64,000 nucleotides of DNA from Thalassospira marina. Lineage in GTDB: Bacteria; Pseudomonadota; Alphaproteobacteria; Rhodospirillales; Thalassospiraceae. The stretch spans positions 4,194,001 through 4,258,000 of the forward strand of contig NZ_CP024199.1 of NCBI RefSeq assembly GCF_002844375.1, written 5' to 3'. Both the position numbers and the translations under genes were made by a program. A model generated the notes under the pieces. It had not been told where the DNA came from, did not search any database, and worked only from the letters and a program-made list of their open reading frames with translations. Each line of letters starts with the position of its first letter. Positions within the stretch are counted from its first letter, which is position 1. Positions 43,368 through 51,577 of the stretch are shown here, one piece after another.

Positions 43368-43771
43368 CGGTTCAGTCCTTTCTTGACGGGAAAGAAACAG
43401 GCACCGGCCCTGTATAAATTCTGTCACCGCACCCCAAAGGCAAAGGCCCTTTGGGAAACGTACGGGACAAGGCCGCCACAAAACAGCGACAAGCCGGTAC
43501 TCACAACAAAATAACAGGCCAAAACATAACCCCATCCCCGGGGCTGGCAATGGGGCCAGGAGGATCAGGCAAGGATCGGATCGGATTATTTCATCGCCGC
43601 ATTTCGCAGCATTTAACACCATGCTGCGTTCTGTGCCCGGTCACAGGCCGCAAAACCCGGCAAAACAGGCCGACACAATCACCGGCTATCCGTCAATGAT
43701 CGCGCTTTTTTAAAACTCTTTAACATACCTGGCGCATAGTGGCTTTTGTAATGGGGCGGACAGGTAGTTCA
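43368..43771. other. 404-bp divergent intergenic region
   Basis: This lies between the aldo/keto reductase and the BON-domain gene. I see no gene or clear regulatory motif. An open frame covering part of it continues from the reductase but lacks conserved sequence. Confidence 0.5.
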
Positions 43772-44434
43772 ATGACGTCTATTTCCAAACCGGGCAATCA
43801 TCACGACCCGGGAAAAACGCATATCAGGCACAAAAGGGCGTTGCGGGTTTGCAGCGGCCTGTTTCTTGCGACCATCCTTCTGGCGACAGGGGGATGCACA
43901 TCCCTTGTGGTGGGGGCCGGGGCCACGGCCGGGGTGGCAGCAATGCAGGAACGCGGGTTTAAAAACTCGGTCAGTGACAATGCGATTAATGCCAACCTTT
44001 GGCGCAAGTACCTAGAGGTCGACAAAAACATGTTTGTCGATATCGAAATCGAGGTTGTCGAAGGCGAAGTCCTGCTGGCAGGGCGGGTTCCCAGTGATGC
44101 GGTCGAAATGAAGGCCGTTGAAATCGCCTGGCAGACCGACGGGGTCAAACGTGTGATCAACCAATTGCAGGTCGGCAAGGAAATTGGCCTGGTTGATACG
44201 GCAAACGACCTTCTGATCAGCACCCGCATAAAAACCGCGCTGATGTTTGACAGCCGGGTTTATGCCATTAACTACAATATAGAAACCGTTGACGGCACCG
44301 TTTACCTGATGGGCATTGCCCAGAACAGGGACGAACTTGATCGGGTTATTTCGCATGTGCGCGCAACGAGTTATGTTAAAAGAGTCGTTAATTTCGTCCG
44401 CCTGAAGGACGATCCCACACGCAAGAGGACCTAG
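43772..44434 (+). CDS. BON-domain lipoprotein (OsmY/DolP-like)
   Basis: 220 residues from ATG 43772; ATG 43751 is also possible. A basic N-terminus precedes a hydrophobic segment ending in the lipobox LATGGC near 42. Two BON domains follow (about 65-130 and 135-205), with VEIEVVEGEVLLAGRVPS and the second TVDGTVYLMGIAQNRDELDRV. This is the two-BON layout of DolP/YraP, an outer-membrane lipoprotein that binds anionic phospholipids and protects the envelope. It is directly upstream of the SirB1-type gene. Confidence 0.88.
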   Translation: MTSISKPGNHHDPGKTHIRHKRALRVCSGLFLATILLATGGCTSLVVGAGATAGVAAMQERGFKNSVSDNAINANLWRKYLEVDKNMFVDIEIEVVEGEVLLAGRVPSDAVEMKAVEIAWQTDGVKRVINQLQVGKEIGLVDTANDLLISTRIKTALMFDSRVYAINYNIETVDGTVYLMGIAQNRDELDRVISHVRATSYVKRVVNFVRLKDDPTRKRT

Positions 44435-44436
44435 AT

Positions 44437-45453
44437 ATCGCAGGCGTCATCACCGATACGGACCGCCACAAAACGGCCCTGGAATGGCTGGCATCCTATG
44501 TTGCGGGTGAATACCCCGATGCAACCGCCGCCGAAGCCGCCCTGTATCTGGCCAGCCTTGACCGGCCCGAACGCGACATCGCACCCTATTTCGCCCGTCT
44601 GGATGATATCTGCGCCGATCTTGAACGCTCGATTGCCGATGCCACAGCATCAAATGGCACTCCGCCACGCGTGATGGACCTTGCAATAGCTCTGCAAAAT
44701 GTCATTCCTGGCCATCATGGTTTTCAGGGGGACGAAGAAAATTACGACGATACCGAAAACGCCAATCTAATGTGCGTGATCGACCGCAAGCGCGGCCTGC
44801 CTGTTGCGCTGGCGTTGCTCTATCTGCATGCTGCGGCGCGCTGCGGGCTGGATATGACAGGCATCGATTTCCCCGGCCATTTCCTGTTGCGCCTTGAAGC
44901 CAGTGGCGAACGTGTCCTGATTGACCCTTTTCATAACGGCATTGTGCTGGGTGCGGCTGAACTGCGTGAATTACTGAAGGCGTTTCAGGGCCTGGATGCC
45001 GAATTACAGCCCGAACATTACCGCGAAGCAACCGACCAGACGATTTTGTTGCGCCTGCAAAACAATATCAAGGTTCGCGCACTGCGCAGTGGCGACCTTG
45101 CCTATGCCACCACCATTCTTGAACGCTGCCTGATCATCGCGCCCGACGAACCGGGCCTGTGGCACCAGGCTGGCACGCTGCATGCGCGCCTGAATAACGA
45201 TGAAAAGGCCCTTGCCGCGTTTGAACAGTTCCTGAGACTAAATCACGACCCCCGCCACCAACAACGCATCAAAACCCTCGCCGCCGAATTGCGCGACAGG
45301 ATTGCCGGTATTGAACCAGACGCAGCAAAACAGGGCGATGCCAAGGACACAGATGACACCGTCATCCCCTTTCACCCGCCCAAATCCTGCGGTTCGGATA
45401 ATGCCAATGGCAGCAAACAACCTGCCCCGTCAGATGATCCATCGCCCGTCTGA
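44437..45453 (+). CDS. SirB1/transglutaminase-like TPR protein with a probable non-AUG start
   Basis: Conserved SirB1 sequence begins well before the first GTG/ATG at 44671/44674: ALYLASLDRPERDIAPYF is encoded near 44545-44600. No ATG, GTG or TTG occurs in frame between the stop at 44389 and 44671. AAGAGG at 44423-44428 is well spaced for ATC 44437, giving 338 residues. The transglutaminase-like part includes GDEENYDD, NANLMCVIDRKRGLPVALALLY and DFPGHFLLR, and TPR-like helices follow (about 220-290). The family's function is unclear. The start is inferred; CTG 44479 or a truncated product from 44671 is possible. Confidence 0.75.
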   Translation: MAGVITDTDRHKTALEWLASYVAGEYPDATAAEAALYLASLDRPERDIAPYFARLDDICADLERSIADATASNGTPPRVMDLAIALQNVIPGHHGFQGDEENYDDTENANLMCVIDRKRGLPVALALLYLHAAARCGLDMTGIDFPGHFLLRLEASGERVLIDPFHNGIVLGAAELRELLKAFQGLDAELQPEHYREATDQTILLRLQNNIKVRALRSGDLAYATTILERCLIIAPDEPGLWHQAGTLHARLNNDEKALAAFEQFLRLNHDPRHQQRIKTLAAELRDRIAGIEPDAAKQGDAKDTDDTVIPFHPPKSCGSDNANGSKQPAPSDDPSPV

Positions 45454-45671
45454 TAACACCGGCTTAGGGCGGATTGCACCAACCTATGGTTATTCGGCGT
45501 GATGACGCGCAAAGTGAAACGTGAATGCTTCACCTATTATCCAAAATGTATCACTGACTTTTCATGGCGCGTTTGAGCCTTAAATGCCTTTCTGCTTACG
45601 TGATGTACGCCAGCAGAAAGCAGAAACTTACCCCTTCAAAAATCAGCATGGCCTGAACCTGTTCGCCGCAA

Positions 45672-47192
45672 TCAGGTTTCAGCGGCGCGGGCGGGGGCAA
45701 AACGCAGAGCAATCCAGAAGGAAAGTTGCGAAATGATGCCAGCAGCAGCCAGAACACTGGCAGCAGCAAGGGCAGGATTATCGCCCAACCCGGCCAATGC
45801 GGTGCATATGGCACCAATCGCCATTTGCGCACTGCCATAAAGCCCCGATGCCGAACCGATCACCTGTGGGTTAACGCTGATTGCCTCGGTGAGAGCAGCG
45901 GGTGATGCCGTACCAGCGCCCAGCGTGAAAAGAAACATCAGCCCGACCGCGGCAAACACCGATAAATGACCGCTTAGCACGACAGCCAGCAGACCAAACG
46001 CCGATGCCGCACTAACCAGATTGGCCACGACCAGCAAACGGCGCAAAGGGACATGACGGATCAATCGGCCCGCAAGAAGGCTGCCAAACCAGACACCAAG
46101 AATCAGCACCGCCAGATAAGGGCCAACTTCTTCGGTCGGACGGTTTAGCTGATGAACAAAAATAAAGGGGGCCGCCCCGATAAAGGCATACATCGCCGTC
46201 GTTGCGCAGCCACCCCCAATGGCATAACCCAGAAAAGAGGGCGAACGCAGCAGGCTGAAATAATTGCGCACAACAGCCAGCCCCGAACTGGCAACAGCAT
46301 TGCCGCCAGTTTCAGGCAATAACCGCCAGGTCAGCACGATATTGACCACGCCCAGTACACACAGAAACACCAGCACGGAGCGCCAGCCAAGCTCGCCTGC
46401 CATCAACCCACCCAATAGCGGCGCAAAACCGGGACCAAGGGTAACCATTAAATTCATCAGGGCCAGTCGCCGGGTCGCCTCGGTCGGGACGCAGGTATCA
46501 CGCACAATCGCACGGCCCAATACCAGCCCGGCACAGCCACCCAGCGCCTGAAACAGGCGGGCGGCAATCAGCCAGTTTACCTCGGGGGCCAATACGGCGC
46601 CGACACCGGCAATTGTATATAGCGACAGGCCAAACATTAATGTTGGCCGCCGTCCGAAACGATCGGATATCGGCCCGTATAACAACTGCCCGACAGCAAG
46701 CCCCAATATATAGATGCTGATGGTTAACTGCATGGCACCAGGTGCCGCATTCAACCCGGTTGCCGCCAAGGGCAATGCCGGCACAAAGATATGCATAGCC
46801 AGCGTGCCACTAAAGGTGACCAGCGCCAGCAACCATAACGGGGCAGCAATTTTGCCAACCGGGCCAGACGTTGCCGGGGACGCAGAAGCCATATTCGCCT
46901 GGCGGTTTAAGCCCCGACCAACCACGCCCGACGATGAACCGGATTTCGCGGGTTCGGCATTTTCAGATTGCTGGGCTGACACCTTGCCAGCGTTATGTTC
47001 CGCGGATACCTCGACGTTCGGCGCTACGAAATCGGGCAGACCATTTGCGTTATTGGCAATATCGGCCTGCCCCGCGCTACTGGCAGGACCATCAACCGGG
47101 TCAGCAAACGTTTCGCCGCCAGAATTGTCGCTGTTTTCGCGGTCAGGGGCACCCGTGCCGGTGGATAAAGGCGCAGATGATAATGGGGACAT
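45672..47192 (-). CDS. Bcr/CflA-type multidrug efflux MFS transporter
   Basis: 506 residues from ATG 47192, which follows the marR stop after one base. The transporter part (about 115-500) has twelve hydrophobic segments, with GQLLYGPISDRFGRRPTLM between segments 2 and 3 and ALGGCAGLVLGRAIVRDT in segment 4, typical of drug:H+ antiporter family 1. The first 110 residues are Ser/Gly/Asp/Asn-rich and look disordered, which is unusual; an internal ATG at 46892 (Met101) could be the true start. The upstream marR gene probably represses it. Confidence 0.85.
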   Translation of the reverse strand: MSPLSSAPLSTGTGAPDRENSDNSGGETFADPVDGPASSAGQADIANNANGLPDFVAPNVEVSAEHNAGKVSAQQSENAEPAKSGSSSGVVGRGLNRQANMASASPATSGPVGKIAAPLWLLALVTFSGTLAMHIFVPALPLAATGLNAAPGAMQLTISIYILGLAVGQLLYGPISDRFGRRPTLMFGLSLYTIAGVGAVLAPEVNWLIAARLFQALGGCAGLVLGRAIVRDTCVPTEATRRLALMNLMVTLGPGFAPLLGGLMAGELGWRSVLVFLCVLGVVNIVLTWRLLPETGGNAVASSGLAVVRNYFSLLRSPSFLGYAIGGGCATTAMYAFIGAAPFIFVHQLNRPTEEVGPYLAVLILGVWFGSLLAGRLIRHVPLRRLLVVANLVSAASAFGLLAVVLSGHLSVFAAVGLMFLFTLGAGTASPAALTEAISVNPQVIGSASGLYGSAQMAIGAICTALAGLGDNPALAAASVLAAAGIISQLSFWIALRFAPARAAET

Positions 47193-47193
47193 A

Positions 47194-47637
47194 TCAGGAT
47201 AATCCGTTTCGGGTCCGCTCGCTGACGACAGAGAGAACCCGCATAGTGGTTGCCATATCATCCAGGCTGATGCCCGCAAGAGCATGATCGCGCACATCTG
47301 CTGCGGCCTGTTCCACCCGCGCAACCATTTCCCGGCCAGCATCGGTCAGAACAATGGCCTTGGCGCGACGGTCCTGTTCTTCTTCCCGCCGCTCAATCAG
47401 GCCGTCCTTTTGCAAACAGTCCAAAAGCCGAACCACGGCAGATCCATCAAGCATCAGCGCTTCGGCAAGCTGTTTTTGCCGCAAGGGTTCGGGCGCACGG
47501 GATAAATGCACGAGAGGCAGCCAGGTCGCCTCGGTCAGGCCAAAGGGTTGCAGGCCCTGATCAACCGACCGGCGCCATTGCCGGGCGGCCTGCGCCAGCA
47601 TCGGACCAAAGGCAGATTTGGGTGGATTTTGGGACAT
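47194..47637 (-). CDS. MarR-family transcriptional regulator
   Basis: 147 residues from ATG 47637 (TTG 47646 is possible). The winged helix-turn-helix lies at about 40-105, with RQKQLAEALMLDGSAVVRLLDCL as recognition region and RREEEQDRRAKAIVLTDAG as the wing. It forms a dimer that releases DNA on binding phenolic or other ligands. The gene is co-transcribed with the efflux gene, and a palindrome lies just upstream. Confidence 0.92.
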   Translation of the reverse strand: MSQNPPKSAFGPMLAQAARQWRRSVDQGLQPFGLTEATWLPLVHLSRAPEPLRQKQLAEALMLDGSAVVRLLDCLQKDGLIERREEEQDRRAKAIVLTDAGREMVARVEQAAADVRDHALAGISLDDMATTMRVLSVVSERTRNGLS

Positions 47638-48276
47638 CGGTATCAACGATCACTTATTTAGATGATATATCATTTATTTTGATCAAAAGTAATGATATGT
47701 CAATGAAAGGCATATGTCTTGCGATTTATCGGTATATAATGACTTTTGAATGAACTTATTGTTGAAAAATTTAAGATTTTTTAAAAATATCTATTCACAA
47801 ACAAACCGGTTTGCGTGGAATGAAAATGCACCGAATTCGGCGAAAACAGGGCGATTTTTTCGCATCAGAAACTCCCTAAACTGCTTATCCGGTATAAAAA
47901 CGGCCAAAATTTGAACCGCGATTAGCAGGTGCCAGCGTGGCAGGCAGTGGACAACGAATGCGGACAAGGCCGGGCAACACCAGCGTTTCTGCGCCCTTTA
48001 AAACCGGCGAAATGGGCACCGTGGCCGAATTGCCACAGTGAAATCCCCACAGCGTCGGGCAGTAGATTAGTTTTGCTTGGGAAATTGTCCGAACGCATCG
48101 GCATCGTCTTTGCGCCTGAAAAACTGCATATGCAGTTCAAAATTCATTTTAAATTCGAGAAAACAACCGTCTGTGTAACGGTCGCAAAACTTGCGTGGCA
48201 GGAACGAACGATTATACTGCCGCCCAAATTGCCCGGCGATATTGCCGGCCCGTTACCCAACCAGCAGGAATCCCAA
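47638..48276. other. 639-bp divergent intergenic region
   Basis: The marR side is A+T-rich and holds the palindrome at 47662-47673 and a TATAAT at 47735-47740 of uncertain use. The rest, upstream of the kinase, shows no convincing gene. An in-frame extension of the kinase reading frame reaches 47929 but lacks conserved sequence or a better start. Confidence 0.5.
47662..47673. promoter_or_regulatory. Candidate MarR operator
   Basis: A perfect 12-bp palindrome, ATGATATATCAT, begins 25 bp upstream of the marR start, and a related half site, ATGATATGTCAAT, lies about 30 bp further. Flanking GATCA and TGATC (47649-47653, 47680-47684) extend the symmetry. The position suits autorepression of the marR-efflux operon. 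Confidence 0.5.
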
Positions 48277-49272
48277 ATGAGCGAACCCACCGTAGATGTC
48301 GTTGGAATCGGCAATGCCATTGTTGATGTTTTGACCCATTGCACCGAAGACGACCTTTCCCGTCTTGAACTGGTCAAAAACGCAATGACCCTGATTGATT
48401 CCGACCGTGCCGACGCCCTTTACGGTGAAATGGGCCCGGGCATTGAAATGTCGGGCGGTTCGGCAGGCAACACCATGGCCGGGATCGCCGCCCTTGGTGG
48501 CAAGGGGTCCTATATTGGCAAGGTCCGTGATGACCAGCTCGGCACCGTTTTTCGCCATGACATCCGCGCCATTGGCGTCAGCTTTGATACCGCTGCTGCA
48601 AGCGAAGGGTCATCGACCGCGCGCTGCCTGATTTTCGTCACACCGGACGGGCACCGCACCATGAATACCTTCCTTGGCGCCTGCACCGAACTGGGCCCGA
48701 ATGATATTGATGCCGAGCTGATCAAATCAGCCAAGGTGACATATATGGAAGGCTATCTGTGGGACCGGGACGAAGCCAAGGAAGCCTTTGTCCTGGCAGC
48801 AAAGATCGCCCATGAAGCCGGTCGACAGGTATCGATCACGCTTTCTGATTCCTTCTGCGTTGATCGTCATCGTGAATCCTTCCGCGATCTGGTGCATAAT
48901 CACGTCGACATTCTTTTTGCCAATGAAGACGAAATCAAATCGCTTTATGAAGTCGAAACCTTTGACGAGGCCCTGGCTGAAGTGCGCCGCCACTGCAAGG
49001 TCGCCGCACTGACCCGCAGCGAAAAGGGTTCGGTGATTGTTTCGGGCGATACGGTTATCGAAGTTGCTGCCGAACCGGTCAGCAAGGTTGTTGATACCAC
49101 CGGTGCTGGCGACCTGTTTGCATCCGGATTCCTGTTTGGTTACACCCAGGGTTATGATCTGGCGACCTGCGGACGGCTGGGATCGATCTGTGCGGCTGAA
49201 ATCATTTCCCATATGGGCGCACGCCCGGATGCCGACCTGAAAGTGCTGTGCAAGGACGCCATTCCGGCCTAA
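48277..49272 (+). CDS. PfkB-family kinase, adenosine-kinase-like
   Basis: 331 residues from ATG 48277, with CAGGAA six bases upstream. It has the N-terminal VVGIGNAIVDVL, the substrate loop GGSAGNTMAGIAALGGKGSYIGKV near 53 (given in part) and the anion hole and catalytic base DTTGAGDLFASGF near 276 (Asp in GAGD). The arrangement is that of bacterial adenosine/sugar kinases in this clade. It probably phosphorylates adenosine or a related nucleoside, but ribose-type sugars cannot be excluded. Confidence 0.9.
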   Translation: MSEPTVDVVGIGNAIVDVLTHCTEDDLSRLELVKNAMTLIDSDRADALYGEMGPGIEMSGGSAGNTMAGIAALGGKGSYIGKVRDDQLGTVFRHDIRAIGVSFDTAAASEGSSTARCLIFVTPDGHRTMNTFLGACTELGPNDIDAELIKSAKVTYMEGYLWDRDEAKEAFVLAAKIAHEAGRQVSITLSDSFCVDRHRESFRDLVHNHVDILFANEDEIKSLYEVETFDEALAEVRRHCKVAALTRSEKGSVIVSGDTVIEVAAEPVSKVVDTTGAGDLFASGFLFGYTQGYDLATCGRLGSICAAEIISHMGARPDADLKVLCKDAIPA

Positions 49273-49295
49273 GCAATTGCGAATACAAAATTTCA

Positions 49296-49322
49296 CGGGA
49301 CAGCAACAATGGTGCTGTCCCG
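49296..49322 (+). terminator. Hairpin after the PfkB kinase gene
   Basis: A perfect 10-bp stem, CGGGACAGCA and TGCTGTCCCG, with a 7-base loop lies 23 bp after the stop. It lacks a T-run, so it is either a factor-dependent terminator or an mRNA 3'-end stabiliser. The rest of the 309-bp gap to typA shows no gene. Confidence 0.5.
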
Positions 49323-49581
49323 CAGAAACACGCCGTTAATAGACGCATGGCTGCCATTTCGCAGTTGCAAAGCATTGACAATCTGCGGCCAATAGCGCAT
49401 GTACCCGGCGTCTGTGTTGTATTTTTAAAAAATCAAGCACTCTGGCATTTGCAAGGCAGGTGATGCGCCGCACGACCCGCGAGCAGCACTCCGCCTTCAC
49501 CATATATATATCGTCCAATCTTGTTTCTGACCGATGCGGCGGCACGACCGGCGCGCGGCATGTTATACGGAGTCCGCGCCC

Positions 49582-51402
49582 ATGAACTTGCGCAATATCG
49601 CCATTATCGCCCACGTTGACCACGGCAAGACGACCCTGGTTGACTCCATGTTCCGCCAATCCGGCGTTTACCGTGACAACCAGCGCGTTGATGAGCGCGC
49701 CATGGACAGCAACGACCTCGAACGTGAACGCGGCATTACCATTATGGCAAAGCCGACCGCCATCCAGTGGGGCGACACCCGCATCAACATCGTTGATACC
49801 CCGGGCCACGCCGACTTTGGTGGTGAAGTTGAACGTATTCTGTCCATGGTTGACGGCGTTGTTCTACTGGTTGACTCAGCCGAAGGCCCGATGCCGCAGA
49901 CCAAATTCGTTCTGGGTAAAGCCCTGAAGCTGGGTCTGAAGCCGATCGTGATCATCAACAAGATCGACCGTCCGGACCAGCGCGCTGAAGAAGTACTCGA
50001 TGAAATTTTCGACCTGTTCGTATCGCTTGAAGCCAACGAAGAACAGCTTGATTTCCCGGTTCTTTATGCATCGGGTCGTGATGGCTGGGCGGCTGAAAAC
50101 CCCGAAGGTCCGAAAGAAAACCTGACCCCGCTGATGGATCTGGTTCTCGATTATGTTCCGGCCCCGAAAGCCGAAGTTGACGCACCGTTTGCCATGATCG
50201 CAACCATGCTGCATGCCGACAACTTCCTGGGTCGTATTCTGACCGGCCGTATCGCACAGGGCCGCGCCAAACTGAACATGCCTGTTAAGGTTCTGCGTGG
50301 TGATGGCACCGTTGAAACCGGCCGTCTGTCCAAACTGATGGGTTTCCGTGGTCTGGAACGTGTCCCGCAGGAAGAAGCCGAAGCGGGCGATATCATCGCG
50401 ATTGCCGGCCTGACGGACGCCACCGTGGCAGACACCATTTGCGCATCCGAAGTCAAACTCGCGATTGCAAGCCAGCCGATTGATCCGCCCACGCTGGCAA
50501 TGACCTTCTCGGTCAACAACTCGCCGCTGGCTGGCCAGGAAGGTGACAAGGTTACCTCGCGTATGATCCGTGCGCGTCTGGAACGCGAAGCCGAAGGCAA
50601 CATCGCCATTAAAATTGCCGAAACCGAAGACAAGGATGCCTTCGAAGTTGCTGGCCGTGGTGAATTGCAGCTTGGCGTTCTGGTCGAAACCATGCGTCGT
50701 GAAGGCTTCGAGCTGTCGATCTCGCGTCCGCGCGTTCTGTTCAAGGAAGTTGACGGCGTTCTGTCCGAACCGTTTGAAGAAGTCCAGGTTGACGTGGACG
50801 AAGAATTTGCCGGTTCCGTCGTTGAGAAAATGAGCCTGCGCAAAGCCGAAATGACCGACATGCGGTCATCTGGTGGCGGCAAGACCCGTATTCTGTTTGT
50901 TGCCCCGTCGCGTGGCCTGATTGGCTATCACGGTGAATTCCTGACCGATACCCGCGGTACCGGCGTTATGAACCGCGTGTTCCATTCCTATGGTCCTGTT
51001 AAGGGCAGCATTGCTGGCCGCCGTAACGGTGCGCTGATCTCGAATGACCAGGGCGATGCTGTTGCCTATGCCATCTGGGGTCTGGAAGATCGCGGTATCA
51101 TGTTTATCGAGCCGGGCGAACGTGTTTACCAGGGCATGGTCATTGGCGAACATAACCGTGACAACGACCTCGAAGTAAACATCCTCAAGGGCAAGAAGCT
51201 GACCAACGTTCGTGCATCGGGCAAGGATGATGCCATCCTGCTGACCCCGCCGCGCCGCATGAGCCTGGAAGAAGCCCTGTCTTACATCCAGGACGACGAA
51301 CTGGTCGAAGTGACCCCGAAAAACATCCGCATTCGCAAGCTGCACCTTGATCCGAACGTGCGCAAACGCGAAAGCCGCAAGAAAGAATCTGAAAACGCAT
51401 AA
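49582..51402 (+). CDS. typA: Ribosome-associated GTPase TypA/BipA
   Basis: 606 residues from ATG 49582, with GGAG nine bases upstream. GTP-binding motifs AHVDHGKTTLVD, RGITI, DTPGHADFGGE and NKIDRP are all present. EF-G-like domains and the TypA-specific C-terminal domain follow (about 400-600, with RTGVMNRVFHSYGPVKG-like sequence). It binds the ribosome and supports 50S assembly and growth at low temperature or under stress. Confidence 0.98.
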   Translation: MNLRNIAIIAHVDHGKTTLVDSMFRQSGVYRDNQRVDERAMDSNDLERERGITIMAKPTAIQWGDTRINIVDTPGHADFGGEVERILSMVDGVVLLVDSAEGPMPQTKFVLGKALKLGLKPIVIINKIDRPDQRAEEVLDEIFDLFVSLEANEEQLDFPVLYASGRDGWAAENPEGPKENLTPLMDLVLDYVPAPKAEVDAPFAMIATMLHADNFLGRILTGRIAQGRAKLNMPVKVLRGDGTVETGRLSKLMGFRGLERVPQEEAEAGDIIAIAGLTDATVADTICASEVKLAIASQPIDPPTLAMTFSVNNSPLAGQEGDKVTSRMIRARLEREAEGNIAIKIAETEDKDAFEVAGRGELQLGVLVETMRREGFELSISRPRVLFKEVDGVLSEPFEEVQVDVDEEFAGSVVEKMSLRKAEMTDMRSSGGGKTRILFVAPSRGLIGYHGEFLTDTRGTGVMNRVFHSYGPVKGSIAGRRNGALISNDQGDAVAYAIWGLEDRGIMFIEPGERVYQGMVIGEHNRDNDLEVNILKGKKLTNVRASGKDDAILLTPPRRMSLEEALSYIQDDELVEVTPKNIRIRKLHLDPNVRKRESRKKESENA

Positions 51403-51434
51403 TCCATTCGCGTTTTTAAATTCCGAGATAATCG

Positions 51435-51464
51435 AAAGGGCCGGTCACATGACTGGCCCTTTTG
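51435..51464 (+). terminator. Intrinsic terminator after typA
   Basis: A 12-bp stem, AAAGGGCCGGTC against GACTGGCCCTTT (one G-T pair), with a 4-base loop is followed by TTGCTTT, 33 bp after the stop. Confidence 0.85.
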
Positions 51465-51577
51465 CTTTGCCAGAACGGTTTTTTGGCTGAAATGCCTGTC
51501 CCCTTTGGGCATTCTTTAACCGATAACACCATAAGGTCGGCAATCGCGCGCAACCAGGCGGATTATCAGGGGGAAGA

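Noticed and set aside
43368..43622. Upstream extension of the second aldo/keto reductase
   Set aside because: The added residues are Cys/Pro-rich and unlike the family; TTG 43367 with AAAGGA gives the normal N-terminus.
45454..45671. Gap between convergent SirB1-type and efflux genes searched for a small gene
   Set aside because: Only a frame overlapping the efflux gene in another phase was found, with no supporting features.
47929..48276. Upstream in-frame extension of the adenosine-kinase-like gene
   Set aside because: The family N-terminus begins at 48277, which has a good ribosome site; the extra sequence is not conserved-looking.
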